A program made the position numbers and the translations under genes. From an uncultured Bacilli bacterium (GTDB lineage: Bacteria; Bacillota_I; Bacilli_A; RF39; UBA660): DNA of 58,276 nucleotides. Shown piece by piece: positions 45,446-54,943 of this stretch. The notes beneath the pieces were generated by a model. The model ran no database searches. It was not told the origin of the DNA and saw only the letters and a list, made by a program, of their open reading frames with translations. How positions within the stretch are numbered: the first letter of the stretch is position 1; each line of letters starts with the position of its first letter. The stretch spans positions 1-58,276 of the forward strand of contig CAKOTU010000005.1 of NCBI GenBank assembly GCA_934120265.1. The letters run 5' to 3'.

Positions 45446-47610
45446 TATTTTATAAGTCTTTCTACATCAATAATATTAGGTATAGAATAAATATCATTCA
45501 TATATTTTAATAGCATTTCCTTATTTTCAACTAAAACAGTTATATGAAACAAATAATTATCAGCAGTACTAATATTTTTTACACTTTCAACATTGATGTT
45601 GGTATTAGAAGTTTTAGCAATAACATTTAATAAAACATTTTCTTCGCTACTAGCATGAACTAAAATAGTTGTAGGGTACTTTTTCGATGTTACATTATTC
45701 CAACTAACATCAATTATTCTTTCTTCTAATTCACTAACATTAGGACAAACAGCTCTGTGAACAGTTATACCATTACCTTTAGTAATATATCCTACAATTC
45801 TGTCACCAGGAATTGGCTTACAACAAGATGCTATATTTACTTTAATATCATCAATACCTTCAACAATAATATCGGCTTTTATGTTATCTAAGTTTACTTC
45901 TTTATCTTGCGTTCTTTTTAATATTAATTCCTCTTTAGTATCATTAGTATTATCAACAACCTTAATTACTTGAAGAGGTGTATACTTGCCACTACCAATA
46001 CCAATGTATAATTCATTTAGATCTCCACACTTTAATTCATTTAGTATCTTGTTAACATTTTCATCGGTAAAAAAGTCATTATAAGCAAATTTCTTTTTTC
46101 TTAACTCTTTATTTAATAACTCTTCACCATTTTTTAAATGATCATCTTTATCGATACGATTAAAGAAAGCTCTTATTTTGTTTTTAGCTTGACTAGTTTT
46201 AGCCATATTAATCCATTCACGACTAGGACCATTACTATTTTTATTAGTATTAATTTTAATAATATCATTATCTTGAAGTTCATAATCCAAAGGAACTATA
46301 TTGCTATTTACAATAGCTCCAACCATTGTATCTCCAACTCCACTATGAACTTTATATGCAAAATCAATTGGTGTTGATCCACTAGGAAGTTCTACAACAT
46401 CTCCCTTAGGTGTGAAAACATAAATAGAATTTTTAAATAAGTTTTCTCCTGCTTCTGTAATAAATTCTTCTTCAGAAGAATTTTCCTTTTTTAAATCCAT
46501 AATAGATTTAAAAAACTGCAATTTTTGTTCCATATCATTTTGCATGTTAGCTTTTACATTACTTCCGTGTTCTTTATATGACCAGTGTGAAGCAATACCA
46601 TTTTCTGCAACCTGATCCATCTCATAAGTACGTATCTGGATTTCAAACAAATTACCATCTATACCAAAAACTGTTGTGTGCAGTGATTGATACATGTTGG
46701 TTTTAGGCATAGCTATATAATCTTTAAATCTTTTAGGCATAGGTTTAAACTTAGAATGAATAATTCCTAAAGCTTGATAACAATCTTGTTCTGTATCTAC
46801 AAAAACTCTTAAAGCAAGTAAATCATATATATCACTAAATCTCTTACCTTTATCTAACTTTTTATAAATGCTATAAACGCTTTTAGCACGACCTTTAATT
46901 TCATGCTTAATACCATGTTCATTAAGTAAATCACTAACAGCATTTTGCATTTCTATAACTAAATTATCTCTTTCACCTTTTGATTGATTTAGTTTTTCAA
47001 TAATTGAATAATACACATCTGGTTTAGAATAACGTAAACATAAATCTTCAAGTTCACTTTTCATTTTATTCATACCTAAGCGATGAGCGATAGGAACCAA
47101 AATATCTAGCGTTTCTTTTGCCTTTTCTTTTTGTACATCTTCTGGATGAACCCAAAGAGTACGCATATTATGAAGTCTATCAGCGAGTCTTATGATAATA
47201 ACTCGAACATCCTCTGACAACCCAACAATTATTTTACGGTGATTAGCAAGTACTGCCTCGTTATCTCCTGTTAGTGTTAAATTATTTAATTTAGTAACAC
47301 CATCTACTAAAAGAGCAATATCATGACTATACTCTTTTTCTATTTCTTCTAAAGTTAAATCCTTGTTTTTTAATGATTCATGTAACATAGCTCCACAAAT
47401 TGTTTCAGCATCTGCTTTTATTTCGGCAAGAATATACGAAACTGAAATAAAATGATTAATATATGGATCCCCTGTTAACCTTTTTTCACCTTCGTGTTTT
47501 TCTTTAACCATATTATATGCTTTATCAATTAAATCAAGCTTATCTTGATCAGTTATATAAGTTTTTAATAAAGACATTAAATCTTCATAAGAAACACTTT
47601 TCTGTATCAT
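45445..47610 (-). CDS. rel: Rel/RelA-SpoT (p)ppGpp synthetase with degenerate hydrolase site
   Basis: 721 aa long RSH protein. N-terminal HD region keeps R44, H53, H77 and D144 (LADRLHNMR) in Rel numbering, but HD is HE (LHESLKNKD): D78 is Glu and the E81-D82 pair is Lys-Asn. Synthetase domain is intact: GRAKSVYSIYKK, FSDIYDLLALRVFVD, FKDYIAMPKTNMYQSLHTTV and E323 in FEIQIRT. TGS (NSIYVFTPKGDVVELP), zinc-finger and C-terminal ACT domains follow. Thus it probably makes (p)ppGpp but may not hydrolyse it. Rel-dtd is the common Firmicutes pair. Confidence 0.95.
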   Translation of the reverse strand: MIQKSVSYEDLMSLLKTYITDQDKLDLIDKAYNMVKEKHEGEKRLTGDPYINHFISVSYILAEIKADAETICGAMLHESLKNKDLTLEEIEKEYSHDIALLVDGVTKLNNLTLTGDNEAVLANHRKIIVGLSEDVRVIIIRLADRLHNMRTLWVHPEDVQKEKAKETLDILVPIAHRLGMNKMKSELEDLCLRYSKPDVYYSIIEKLNQSKGERDNLVIEMQNAVSDLLNEHGIKHEIKGRAKSVYSIYKKLDKGKRFSDIYDLLALRVFVDTEQDCYQALGIIHSKFKPMPKRFKDYIAMPKTNMYQSLHTTVFGIDGNLFEIQIRTYEMDQVAENGIASHWSYKEHGSNVKANMQNDMEQKLQFFKSIMDLKKENSSEEEFITEAGENLFKNSIYVFTPKGDVVELPSGSTPIDFAYKVHSGVGDTMVGAIVNSNIVPLDYELQDNDIIKINTNKNSNGPSREWINMAKTSQAKNKIRAFFNRIDKDDHLKNGEELLNKELRKKKFAYNDFFTDENVNKILNELKCGDLNELYIGIGSGKYTPLQVIKVVDNTNDTKEELILKRTQDKEVNLDNIKADIIVEGIDDIKVNIASCCKPIPGDRIVGYITKGNGITVHRAVCPNVSELEERIIDVSWNNVTSKKYPTTILVHASSEENVLLNVIAKTSNTNINVESVKNISTADNYLFHITVLVENKEMLLKYMNDIYSIPNIIDVERLIK

Positions 47611-47680
47611 ATTATCACATACTTTCTCTTATTCATTATATCATATTCTACTTTATTTTAAAATAATATAAGCAAAAATA

Positions 47681-47704
47681 AAAGAGTGTTTAAATCACTC
47701 TTTT
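47681..47704 (-). terminator. terminator after tsf
   Basis: AAAGAGTG/CACTCTTT stem, 7-nt loop, followed by TTATTTTT on the minus strand. Confidence 0.65.
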
Positions 47705-48578
47705 ACATATTCATTTGTTTTGCTACTTCTTCGGCAAAGTTTTCTTCTCTTTTTTCCATTCCTTCGCCTACTTCATAACGAATCATAGTAGTAATAGTAC
47801 CACCATTATTAGCTACATATTCAGCAACAGTTTCTTTGTTTTGTGCCTTAACAAAGATTTGATTTTCTAAACAAACTTCTTCATAGTATTTTTTAACTTT
47901 TCCAACTAAGATACCATCAATTCTTTCGGCAGGTTTACCTTCATTAATAAGTTGTTCTCTCATAATTGCTTTTTCTTTTTCTAATACATCAGTTGGTACT
48001 TCACTTGATTTAGTATATAGTGGTCTCATAGCAGCAGCATGCATAGCCACTTCACGAGCTACTTCACTTGAAGCATTATCAATTACTGTTAAAACAGCAA
48101 TTTTACCACCCATATGAATATATTCTCCAAATACCTCAGAATCTTTCTTTTCGATTCTTGTAAATCTTCTAAAACTTAATTTTTCTCCAATTTTAGCAGT
48201 TTTTTCAACTATTAAATCGTTAATAGTCATTCCATCAACATTTAAAGCTAATACTTCTTCATTTGTTTTTGGATCGTTCTTAACAATAGCTTTTAAAATT
48301 GCATCTACCATAGAAACAAATTCACTATTTTTAGCAACGAAATCTGTTTCAGAGTTAACTTCAACAATAGCAGCTACATTACCTTCAGTATAAATAGCAG
48401 CTAATCCTTCAGCAGCAATTCTTTCAGCTTTCTTAGCAGCTTTAGAAATACCTTTTTCTCTTAGCCAATTAATTGCTTCTTCAATATTAGCATTAGTTGC
48501 TTCTAAAGCTTTTTTACAGTCAAGCATACCTGCTCCTGTTTTTTCTCTTAGTTCTTTTACTAAACTAGCACTTATCAT
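47703..48578 (-). CDS. tsf: elongation factor Ts
   Basis: 291 aa guanine-nucleotide exchange factor for EF-Tu. N-terminal UBA-like VKELREKTGAGMLDCKKAL, core EVNSETDFVAKNSEF and AMHAAAMRP. SD AAGGAGGATATTT. Follows rpsB with a hairpin in between. Confidence 0.98.
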   Translation of the reverse strand: MISASLVKELREKTGAGMLDCKKALEATNANIEEAINWLREKGISKAAKKAERIAAEGLAAIYTEGNVAAIVEVNSETDFVAKNSEFVSMVDAILKAIVKNDPKTNEEVLALNVDGMTINDLIVEKTAKIGEKLSFRRFTRIEKKDSEVFGEYIHMGGKIAVLTVIDNASSEVAREVAMHAAAMRPLYTKSSEVPTDVLEKEKAIMREQLINEGKPAERIDGILVGKVKKYYEEVCLENQIFVKAQNKETVAEYVANNGGTITTMIRYEVGEGMEKREENFAEEVAKQMNM

Positions 48579-48601
48579 AAATATCCTCCTTATATTAATA
48601 A

Positions 48602-48625
48602 AAGGTGATTAAACATAATCACCTT
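48602..48625 (-). terminator. intercistronic hairpin between rpsB and tsf
   Basis: AAGGTGATTA/TAATCACCTT stem with TTTTATT behind it. Probably a partial terminator tuning the rpsB:tsf ratio, or an mRNA-stabilising hairpin. Confidence 0.65.
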
Positions 48626-48632
48626 AGTAGTT

Positions 48633-49637
48633 TTATTGTAAAGCTTCTACAAGTTCAGCTTTTTTCATTGTAGAATAACCTTTAATTTCTTTATCTTTAG
48701 CCATTTCACGAAGTTCTGCTACTGTTTTAGTTGATAAATCAACAACGGCTTTTTTTTCTGTAGTTTTAACTTCTTTTTTAGCTTCTTTTTTAGTTTCTAC
48801 TTTGTCTGATGATTTTTTTACTGATTGTTTTCTATCAAAATTTTTATTTCCTTCAAATCTTCTTGGTTCTTTTTTCTTTACAGAATCTACAGCTTTTTGC
48901 ATAATTTCAGCATCATCTTTTGCTCTATCATCTGTACTTACATAGTCTACTAATTCTCCACCATTTGCTTCTACGATTGCATTAGCCATAACACCAGTAA
49001 TTAACTTAACAGCACGAATAGCATCGTCATTACCTGGAATTACATAATCTACATCATCTGGATCACAGTTAGTATCAACAATACCAAATACTGGAATTCC
49101 TAATTTTCTAGCTTCTCTAATAGCAATATATTCTTTTGATGGATCTACTATAAATAAAGCACTTGGTAATTTGTACATATCTCTAATACCACATAAAACT
49201 TTATTTAATTTTTCGTATTCTTTCTTTAAACCAATAACTTCTTTTTTAGGTAATAAATCGAAAGTACCATCTTTTTCCATATTTTCGATTTCTTCTAAAC
49301 GTTTAACTCTCTTACGAATAGTTCTAAAGTTTGTTAAAGTTCCACCTAACCATCTTTCAGAAACATAGTAAGATTGACTTCTTAAAGCTTCTTCTTTAAT
49401 TGCATCACTAGCTTGTTTTCTAGTTCCAACAAATAAAACCTTTCCACCATTTTCTGCAATTGTTTTTAAAGCAGCGTAAGCTTCTTCAATTTTCTCTGCA
49501 GTTTTCTTTAAATCAATAATATAAATGTCATCTCTTGAAGTAAAAATGTACTCTTTCATTTTTGGATTCCATCTTTTTGTTTGATGTCCAAAATGTACAC
49601 CAGCTTCTAATAAATAATTCATAGACACAACTGTCAT
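48633..49637 (-). CDS. rpsB: 30S ribosomal protein S2 with C-terminal Rho_N-like extension
   Basis: 334 aa against about 230-260 usually. The S2 core (about 1-235) has LLEAGVHFGHQTKRWNPKM, LFVGTRKQA, ERWLGGTLTNF and VFGIVDTNCDPDDVDYVIPGNDDA. After an acidic then very basic linker (about 240-295) comes DLSTKTVAELREMAKDKEIKG with YSTMKKAELVEAL, a Rho N-terminal/HeH-like helical motif seen in nucleic-acid binders. Starts with a preceding structured leader and consensus promoter. Confidence 0.96.
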   Translation of the reverse strand: MTVVSMNYLLEAGVHFGHQTKRWNPKMKEYIFTSRDDIYIIDLKKTAEKIEEAYAALKTIAENGGKVLFVGTRKQASDAIKEEALRSQSYYVSERWLGGTLTNFRTIRKRVKRLEEIENMEKDGTFDLLPKKEVIGLKKEYEKLNKVLCGIRDMYKLPSALFIVDPSKEYIAIREARKLGIPVFGIVDTNCDPDDVDYVIPGNDDAIRAVKLITGVMANAIVEANGGELVDYVSTDDRAKDDAEIMQKAVDSVKKKEPRRFEGNKNFDRKQSVKKSSDKVETKKEAKKEVKTTEKKAVVDLSTKTVAELREMAKDKEIKGYSTMKKAELVEALQ

Positions 49638-49663
49638 AATATTCCTCCTTTTGTTTTTTCTTC

Positions 49664-49720
49664 CGTAAATTTCAACTTATTACATCACCATTTGGCACTA
49701 GACATAATAATCGATTTACG
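49664..49720 (-). promoter_or_regulatory. structured rpsB 5' leader, possible S2 autoregulatory element
   Basis: CGTAAAT/ATTTACG outer stem with a nested TTATTA/TAATAA stem and TGGCAC/GGTG-type pairing inside, between promoter and SD. S2 represses its own mRNA in other bacteria. The structure is seen by eye; the function is inferred. Confidence 0.45.
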
Positions 49721-49742
49721 TGTTTTTTAAAAAGCCATATTA

Positions 49743-49770
49743 ATTATAACACAAATATATTTAAAGTCAA
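49743..49770 (-). promoter_or_regulatory. promoter of rpsB-tsf
   Basis: TTGACT (49765-49770) and TATAAT (49743-49748), 16-nt spacer. Confidence 0.75.
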
Positions 49771-49792
49771 ACATTTTCATTTATATTATATA

Positions 49793-49819
49793 AAAAGAAG
49801 AACTATTTATTCTTCTTTA
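49793..49819 (-). terminator. terminator of the 49803 gene
   Basis: AAAGAAGAA/TTCTTCTTT stem followed by TTTTTATA on the minus strand, ahead of the rpsB promoter. Confidence 0.65.
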
Positions 49820-50168
49820 TGCTATATTGTTTATCATAATTTTCTTTAGCGTCTTTATAAAGTGTAACTTCTCTGTTTTTTGAATTTAAACAATACTTTA
49901 AAAGTTGTAATGTTATTTTACCTTCACTTATTTTTGTATCACCTTTATTATCTATTAATGATGACAAAGGTACAATATTAGTAACCGTCAAAAATTCATC
50001 TGTTCCCACTGTATAAGGTCCCATAACAAAGTTCTTGTCTATTTTTTTATAAAGATTCTCTTCTACTTTTTGTAACGCTACAGGATAACTATAGTAATAC
50101 CCGTCACTTCCTGTGTTGTATACTAACGAACCAAAATATATCGAATTAAAATCATAAGTTTTTTTCAT
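49803..50168 (-). CDS. hypothetical protein
   Basis: 121 aa, no recognised family, no signal peptide or membrane segment. Tyr-rich start (YDFNSIYFGSLVYNTGSDGYYYSYPVALQK) and a Lys-rich end. SD AAGGAAGTGGAATT before ATG at 50168. Follows the ABC exporter genes, possibly in their operon (35-nt gap). Confidence 0.6.
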   Translation of the reverse strand: MKKTYDFNSIYFGSLVYNTGSDGYYYSYPVALQKVEENLYKKIDKNFVMGPYTVGTDEFLTVTNIVPLSSLIDNKGDTKISEGKITLQLLKYCLNSKNREVTLYKDAKENYDKQYSIKKNK

Positions 50169-50203
50169 AATTCCACTTCCTTGTTCAAGTATTATAACAC
50201 AAA

Positions 50204-51529
50204 CTATTTATTTTTCAAAGCTTTAAACATCTTTTTCCATAAATTCTTAGATGAATAGTTTAATATTCCTATTTTATAAACTCTTAAACCATATTTAATT
50301 AATAAATATATAACTCCAACCATTATGACTATTGAAATAATTACTTCAACTACTCCTATTTGTCCAAGCATTAACAAAGATGGTGAAAGGATTGCGGAAA
50401 CAAAAGGTATAAATGACAATATCTTTATAAATAATGATCCTTCAAACATACTAGCCATCATAGATGTATAATAACCAAGTAACAATACAACCATGATTGG
50501 TGTTTGCAATTGTTGAAAATCCTCAGTGTTAGTTGTCATTGAAGCAAGAACACCTGCAAGGAGTGAATAAGCTAAAAATGTAAGTAACATTAATATTATT
50601 GTTAATGGTAAAATTATTTTTAACTGTTCTCCTATATTAGAACTTAAAACAGTAGTCATGACATCTTTAACTTGCGATGTAACTCCATTAGAAATCAAAT
50701 TTCCGCCTATAAATTTACGAATAATCATCCCTATAAAGGTATATATAAATAAAAGCCCTGCTTGTAATAAAACAAATAAATTACCTGCAACTATTTTAGA
50801 AAAGAAATGTGTCTTAGGAGAAACATTCGAAATAATTATTTCCATTCCTCTAGTAGTTTTTTCATCGTTAACTTCTGCACCTATCATTTGAACTAAATAT
50901 ATAATTAACATAAAAAATGGTAATATTAGAATTGGAAATACAGTGGTTAAAATCATTTTAGTATTTTCATCTTGAGCATTTTTATCAGTATCCAAATATA
51001 TTCTTTCAATATTAGCCGGACTATATATAGCACTTAACTCTTCCTCAGAAATATTAGAATTATAAATTGCAATAGTCGTCTTAGTGTTATTAAGAGCTGT
51101 TGTTAAAATTTGAGTATCCGCTAAATCAATATATTCTTTAGTTATAATAGATATGTCTAAAAAATTATTATCAGAATTATTAAACTCTAAAATAATATTA
51201 TTCTTTTCTTTTTCTTCGTTAAGAATTAAGTCTTTTAATTCATCGATAGCTCTCTCTTCTTTAATAACATTATAATCAGTATCATCATTCAATAAGGTTT
51301 CGGTATTATCAAGTTGGGATTTAAAAATATCAAAAGTATTTTCAGTATTATCAATAACGTAAATTGTTGTTTTCTCATTAAAATCTCCACCAAACATTGT
51401 GATAATACTATCAATGTTAATTATTCCAACAAGTATAATAGCAAGAACAATATTGGCAATCAAAAACCATTTTGTTTTGATTTTCCTTTTTAAACTCATG
51501 CTAATTAAATAATTAAATTTACTTTTCAT
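50204..51529 (-). CDS. ABC-2 type exporter permease (NatB-like)
   Basis: 441 aa. One N-terminal membrane helix (about 20-40), a large extracytoplasmic domain (about 50-190) and five to six C-terminal helices with NDEKTTRGMEIIISNVSP and HFFSKIVAGN, typical of YhaP/NatB permeases. The start at 51529 is chosen for GGTGA 5 nt upstream; a TTG at 51541 is possible. It overlaps the ATPase gene end. Substrate unknown; NatAB relatives export sodium or drugs. Confidence 0.9.
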   Translation of the reverse strand: MKSKFNYLISMSLKRKIKTKWFLIANIVLAIILVGIINIDSIITMFGGDFNEKTTIYVIDNTENTFDIFKSQLDNTETLLNDDTDYNVIKEERAIDELKDLILNEEKEKNNIILEFNNSDNNFLDISIITKEYIDLADTQILTTALNNTKTTIAIYNSNISEEELSAIYSPANIERIYLDTDKNAQDENTKMILTTVFPILILPFFMLIIYLVQMIGAEVNDEKTTRGMEIIISNVSPKTHFFSKIVAGNLFVLLQAGLLFIYTFIGMIIRKFIGGNLISNGVTSQVKDVMTTVLSSNIGEQLKIILPLTIILMLLTFLAYSLLAGVLASMTTNTEDFQQLQTPIMVVLLLGYYTSMMASMFEGSLFIKILSFIPFVSAILSPSLLMLGQIGVVEVIISIVIMVGVIYLLIKYGLRVYKIGILNYSSKNLWKKMFKALKNK

Positions 51530-52421
51530 ATGATTCACCAACCTTTTCTACAAATATTTCATTTAAGGATGGCTCTTCAACCACAAATTTTGAAATATCA
51601 CTATTTTTAATTGCTTTAAAAACTTTAGGAGCAACATCTTTATCTGATATTTTTATTTGATATTCATCTGTAATATCATTTTTAGAAACATCTATAGCAC
51701 CATCAATTTTGGCAATTTTATCAACCTCTATATCGCCCTTAATAATAATATTTTTCTTTCGATATTTTTCTTTGATATCTTTTAGTTCACCCTCTAGAAC
51801 AGCTTTACCTTTCATAATAACAACTATCTTTTTACAAAATAGTTCTACATGTTCCATACGATGTGAAGAAAATATAATCATGCTACCACTCTTAGACATT
51901 TCAATAATTTCGTTTTTAAAAAGTTCTACATTAAAAGGATCCAAACCTGAAAAAGGTTCATCTAAAATTAAAAGTTTTGGATTATTTAAAATAGCTGTTA
52001 TAAATTGAATCTTTTGTTGATTACCTTTAGAAAGTTCTTTAATTTTTTTGTTTTTATAATCACTTATTTCAAACTTATCAAGTAAGTAATCAAGTCTTTC
52101 ATGAATAGAATCTTTATCCATTCCTTTTAATGCCCCATAAAATTCACATTGTTCCAACACTGTTAATTTTGTAAGCAAACTTCTTTCTTCTGTTAAAAAA
52201 CCTATTTTATCTGTTACTGAATAATCGATTGGTTTTCCATCTAGAGTAATCTTGCCACTAGTCGGTTCTAAAAGCCCCATAATCATTCTAAACGTTGTAG
52301 TTTTTCCCGCTCCATTAACACCTAATAAACCAAATATTTCACCAGGTTTCACTTCAAACGATAAATTATCTACTGCCAAGAATTTATCATAATATTTTGT
52401 TATATTTTCTACTTTTAACAT
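51519..52421 (-). CDS. ABC transporter ATP-binding protein
   Basis: 300 aa. Walker A GVNGAGKTTTFRM, signature LSKGNQQKIQ, Walker B LLILDEPFSGLDP, H-loop FSSHRMEHVE, plus a C-terminal regulatory domain. Partner of the overlapping permease. SD AGAGGTGAATT before ATG at 52421. Confidence 0.96.
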   Translation of the reverse strand: MLKVENITKYYDKFLAVDNLSFEVKPGEIFGLLGVNGAGKTTTFRMIMGLLEPTSGKITLDGKPIDYSVTDKIGFLTEERSLLTKLTVLEQCEFYGALKGMDKDSIHERLDYLLDKFEISDYKNKKIKELSKGNQQKIQFITAILNNPKLLILDEPFSGLDPFNVELFKNEIIEMSKSGSMIIFSSHRMEHVELFCKKIVVIMKGKAVLEGELKDIKEKYRKKNIIIKGDIEVDKIAKIDGAIDVSKNDITDEYQIKISDKDVAPKVFKAIKNSDISKFVVEEPSLNEIFVEKVGESYEK

Positions 52422-52430
52422 AATTCACCT

Positions 52431-52760
52431 CTAAATCCAAATAGTACTATCTACTATCTTAAGTTTATTATCTTCATATTCACTATATAATTTAACTAAA
52501 ACTTCAAACACCGGCAAAATATCACCAGATTCTAAATAAGCATTATAAACGTACTCATTAAAATTTTGATCCGTTATATAAGTGAAAATGATAATATCAA
52601 GTAACTTGATATTATCACTACTGCTCCAATTAAAAAACACATAATCTTGATAAAAGCTTATTAAATTTTGGGATAAAGTATCACTAACAGGGATAGTATA
52701 ATTAACAATAAAATCATAATTTTTACAACTACTTAATACTTCTTTTAAGTGATCTTTCAC
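52431..52760 (-). CDS. hypothetical protein
   Basis: 109 aa acidic helical protein, not recognised. Features: SSCKNYDFIVNYTIPVSDTL, VFFNWSSSDNIKLLDIIIF. Lies 4 nt downstream of rseP and 9 nt upstream of the ATPase, so it is part of the cdsA-rseP-ABC operon. Confidence 0.65.
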   Translation of the reverse strand: MKDHLKEVLSSCKNYDFIVNYTIPVSDTLSQNLISFYQDYVFFNWSSSDNIKLLDIIIFTYITDQNFNEYVYNAYLESGDILPVFEVLVKLYSEYEDNKLKIVDSTIWI

Positions 52761-52764
52761 ACTA

Positions 52765-53808
52765 TCACCTCTTGATTATATTTGTAATATCATTAAAACA
52801 TATAAAAACCATTAATAACATCAATAAAACAAAACCAATAGAATGTATTATATTTTCTACTTTAGGATTAACAGGGGAACCTTTTATTTTTTCTATAATT
52901 AAGAATAAAATTCTTCCTCCATCAAATGCCGGTAGTGGTAAAAAATTAATAAATCCCACATTTATACTAATAAGTGCTAATAAATATATCAAATTAACGA
53001 ATCCAGTCTTCGCAGTTTCTCCTACTAGAGTAAAGATACCTATCGGACCAGATAAACTTTTTAAACTAAGTGTTCCAGTAAATAAATAGCAAACTATAAA
53101 AAACATCTGTTCAATTAATGAAAAAGTCTTTCTAAATCCAAATTTTAATGCCGCTATAAAGCCATACTCTCTTGGTATTTCTAAAGAAAAACCATACTTA
53201 TAAGCTTCTTGTCCGTTATTGTCAATTTTTTCAGGAGTTATAGAAATTGTTTTAGTCTCTCCTTCTTTTGTTACAACTTCAAAATTAATAGTTTTACCAT
53301 TTCTTACTTGAAATTCTAATATTAATTTATCATAATTATTAACTTTTTTATTATCTATTTTAGTTATTGTACTACCTATTTCAAGACCAGCTTTATATGC
53401 CATACTGTCTTCTTCAACAGTTCCGACAAATGCCTTATTAGTTGGACATCCACTAATTAATCCTATTATAAAAAGTAAAATGATTGATAAAATAAAGTTA
53501 AACATTATTCCTGCAATTACAGTCATAAATCTTTGTAGCCAAGTCTTTGATTGCATTCTTTTTTCTTTAGGAATTTTTTCATCAACTTCAACTTCTTCTC
53601 CAGCCATTTGAACAAAACCACCTATAGGAAAAAGTCTTATTGCATACACTGTTTCATCATTTTTTCTTGTCCATTTAAAAATTTGTGGTCCCATTCCTAT
53701 TGAAAACTCATAAACATATATTCCAGCTTTTTTAGCAAACAAGAAATGTCCAAATTCATGAACAAACACAATAATACCCAAAATCAAAATAAAATATATA
53801 ATTGTCAT
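52765..53808 (-). CDS. rseP: RIP/site-2 zinc metalloprotease RseP (RasP)
   Basis: 347 aa membrane protease that cuts anti-sigma factors and signal peptides within the bilayer. HEFGH zinc motif in FVHEFGHFLFAKKAG, one PDZ domain (about 120-200, VEEDSMAYKAGLEIGSTI), LDG-type second motif NFLPLPAFDGGRILF. Directly after cdsA; dxr, often between them, is absent, which hints at a mevalonate route or dxr elsewhere. Confidence 0.96.
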   Translation of the reverse strand: MTIIYFILILGIIVFVHEFGHFLFAKKAGIYVYEFSIGMGPQIFKWTRKNDETVYAIRLFPIGGFVQMAGEEVEVDEKIPKEKRMQSKTWLQRFMTVIAGIMFNFILSIILLFIIGLISGCPTNKAFVGTVEEDSMAYKAGLEIGSTITKIDNKKVNNYDKLILEFQVRNGKTINFEVVTKEGETKTISITPEKIDNNGQEAYKYGFSLEIPREYGFIAALKFGFRKTFSLIEQMFFIVCYLFTGTLSLKSLSGPIGIFTLVGETAKTGFVNLIYLLALISINVGFINFLPLPAFDGGRILFLIIEKIKGSPVNPKVENIIHSIGFVLLMLLMVFICFNDITNIIKR

Positions 53809-53822
53809 CGTATCACTCTTTC

Positions 53823-54623
53823 TTATATAATTGTCATAAAAAACATAAATCCTAAAACTACAAAAATAATACTATCTAACCTATCTAATATTCCCCCATA
53901 TCCAGGAAGCACATCAGAGAAATCTTTCTTACTAAAGTAACGTTTTATAGCCGAAAAAACTAAATCTCCTAATTGACCTAGTATACATAGAAATAGTGTT
54001 ATTAAAACTATTACATATATAGGGTTTGCACTATTAACAAATAAATTATAATAAATTGTTGGTATTATAACACCAAATACAGTACCGCCAATCATACCTT
54101 CTAAAGTTTTATTTGGAGAAATCACTTCTAATAATTTTCTTTTTCCAATTAATTTACCTATAATTAATGAATAAAGATCTGTAACAAAAGGTATCAATAA
54201 TAAATAAACAATTAAAGATAAACTTTTTTCACGAATAATAACTAGTGTTGATAATGAAATGCCTAAAAACATTATTCCACCAATCATATAAAAAGCGTCA
54301 TTTATACTATATTTTTCACGATTATGATATAGTACTGTTGGAATTAAGAAGAGTATAAAAAGTGCTGCTAAAACACGATAATCTATTGCGAATGCGAACA
54401 AATTATTATCAATATTCATAAGTATCATCAATGTCATAATTACATATGAAATAAATTTGATAAATGCAGGTAATTTCTTTTTTTCTTCCTTTATCTTCAT
54501 GAATTCATATAATGAAACAATGGATATAATTAATACTGCTACATCAAATAAAAAACCACCAACAATTAATAATGGTACACAAACTAATAATAAAATACTT
54601 CTACTAAGTAAACCTTTTTTCAT
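53823..54623 (-). CDS. cdsA: phosphatidate cytidylyltransferase
   Basis: Makes CDP-diacylglycerol. 266 aa, about seven to eight membrane segments, C-terminal signature SAIKRYFSKKDFSDVLPGYGGILDRLDSIIF-like region (about 223-253) and the upstream SPNKTLEGMIGG. Start ATG at 54623 with TGGAGGATGT. Confidence 0.96.
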   Translation of the reverse strand: MKKGLLSRSILLLVCVPLLIVGGFLFDVAVLIISIVSLYEFMKIKEEKKKLPAFIKFISYVIMTLMILMNIDNNLFAFAIDYRVLAALFILFLIPTVLYHNREKYSINDAFYMIGGIMFLGISLSTLVIIREKSLSLIVYLLLIPFVTDLYSLIIGKLIGKRKLLEVISPNKTLEGMIGGTVFGVIIPTIYYNLFVNSANPIYVIVLITLFLCILGQLGDLVFSAIKRYFSKKDFSDVLPGYGGILDRLDSIIFVVLGFMFFMTII

Positions 54624-54698
54624 ACATCCTCCAATTATTTTTCTCTAATAACATTATATTATAGAAAAGATATAAAAACAAGAAAAAAGAACTAATAT

Positions 54699-54941
54699 CT
54701 AAATAGAATCGATATTAATTCTTACCTTTTTATTATCATGCGCATAAGACGATGCATAAACAATTGTACGAATAGCGCTAGCTACTTGTCCACCACGTCC
54801 AATAACTGCTCCAATATCATCTTCTGATACTAAAACTTCTATTGTAATAACATCATCATCTTCCATTTGACGAACTGAAACTGTCTCTGGATCTTCAACT
54901 AAATTTTTTACTAAAAATTCTGTTAATTCAACTAACTTCAT
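54699..54941 (-). CDS. khpA: KH-domain RNA-binding protein KhpA
   Basis: 80 aa single KH domain with IGAVIGRGGQVASAIRTIV (GxxG loop GRGG). Partner of KhpB in RNA binding and cell-wall control. Two bases downstream of rpsP, the usual rpsP-ylqC order. Confidence 0.95.
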   Translation of the reverse strand: MKLVELTEFLVKNLVEDPETVSVRQMEDDDVITIEVLVSEDDIGAVIGRGGQVASAIRTIVYASSYAHDNKKVRINIDSI

Positions 54942-54943
54942 AA

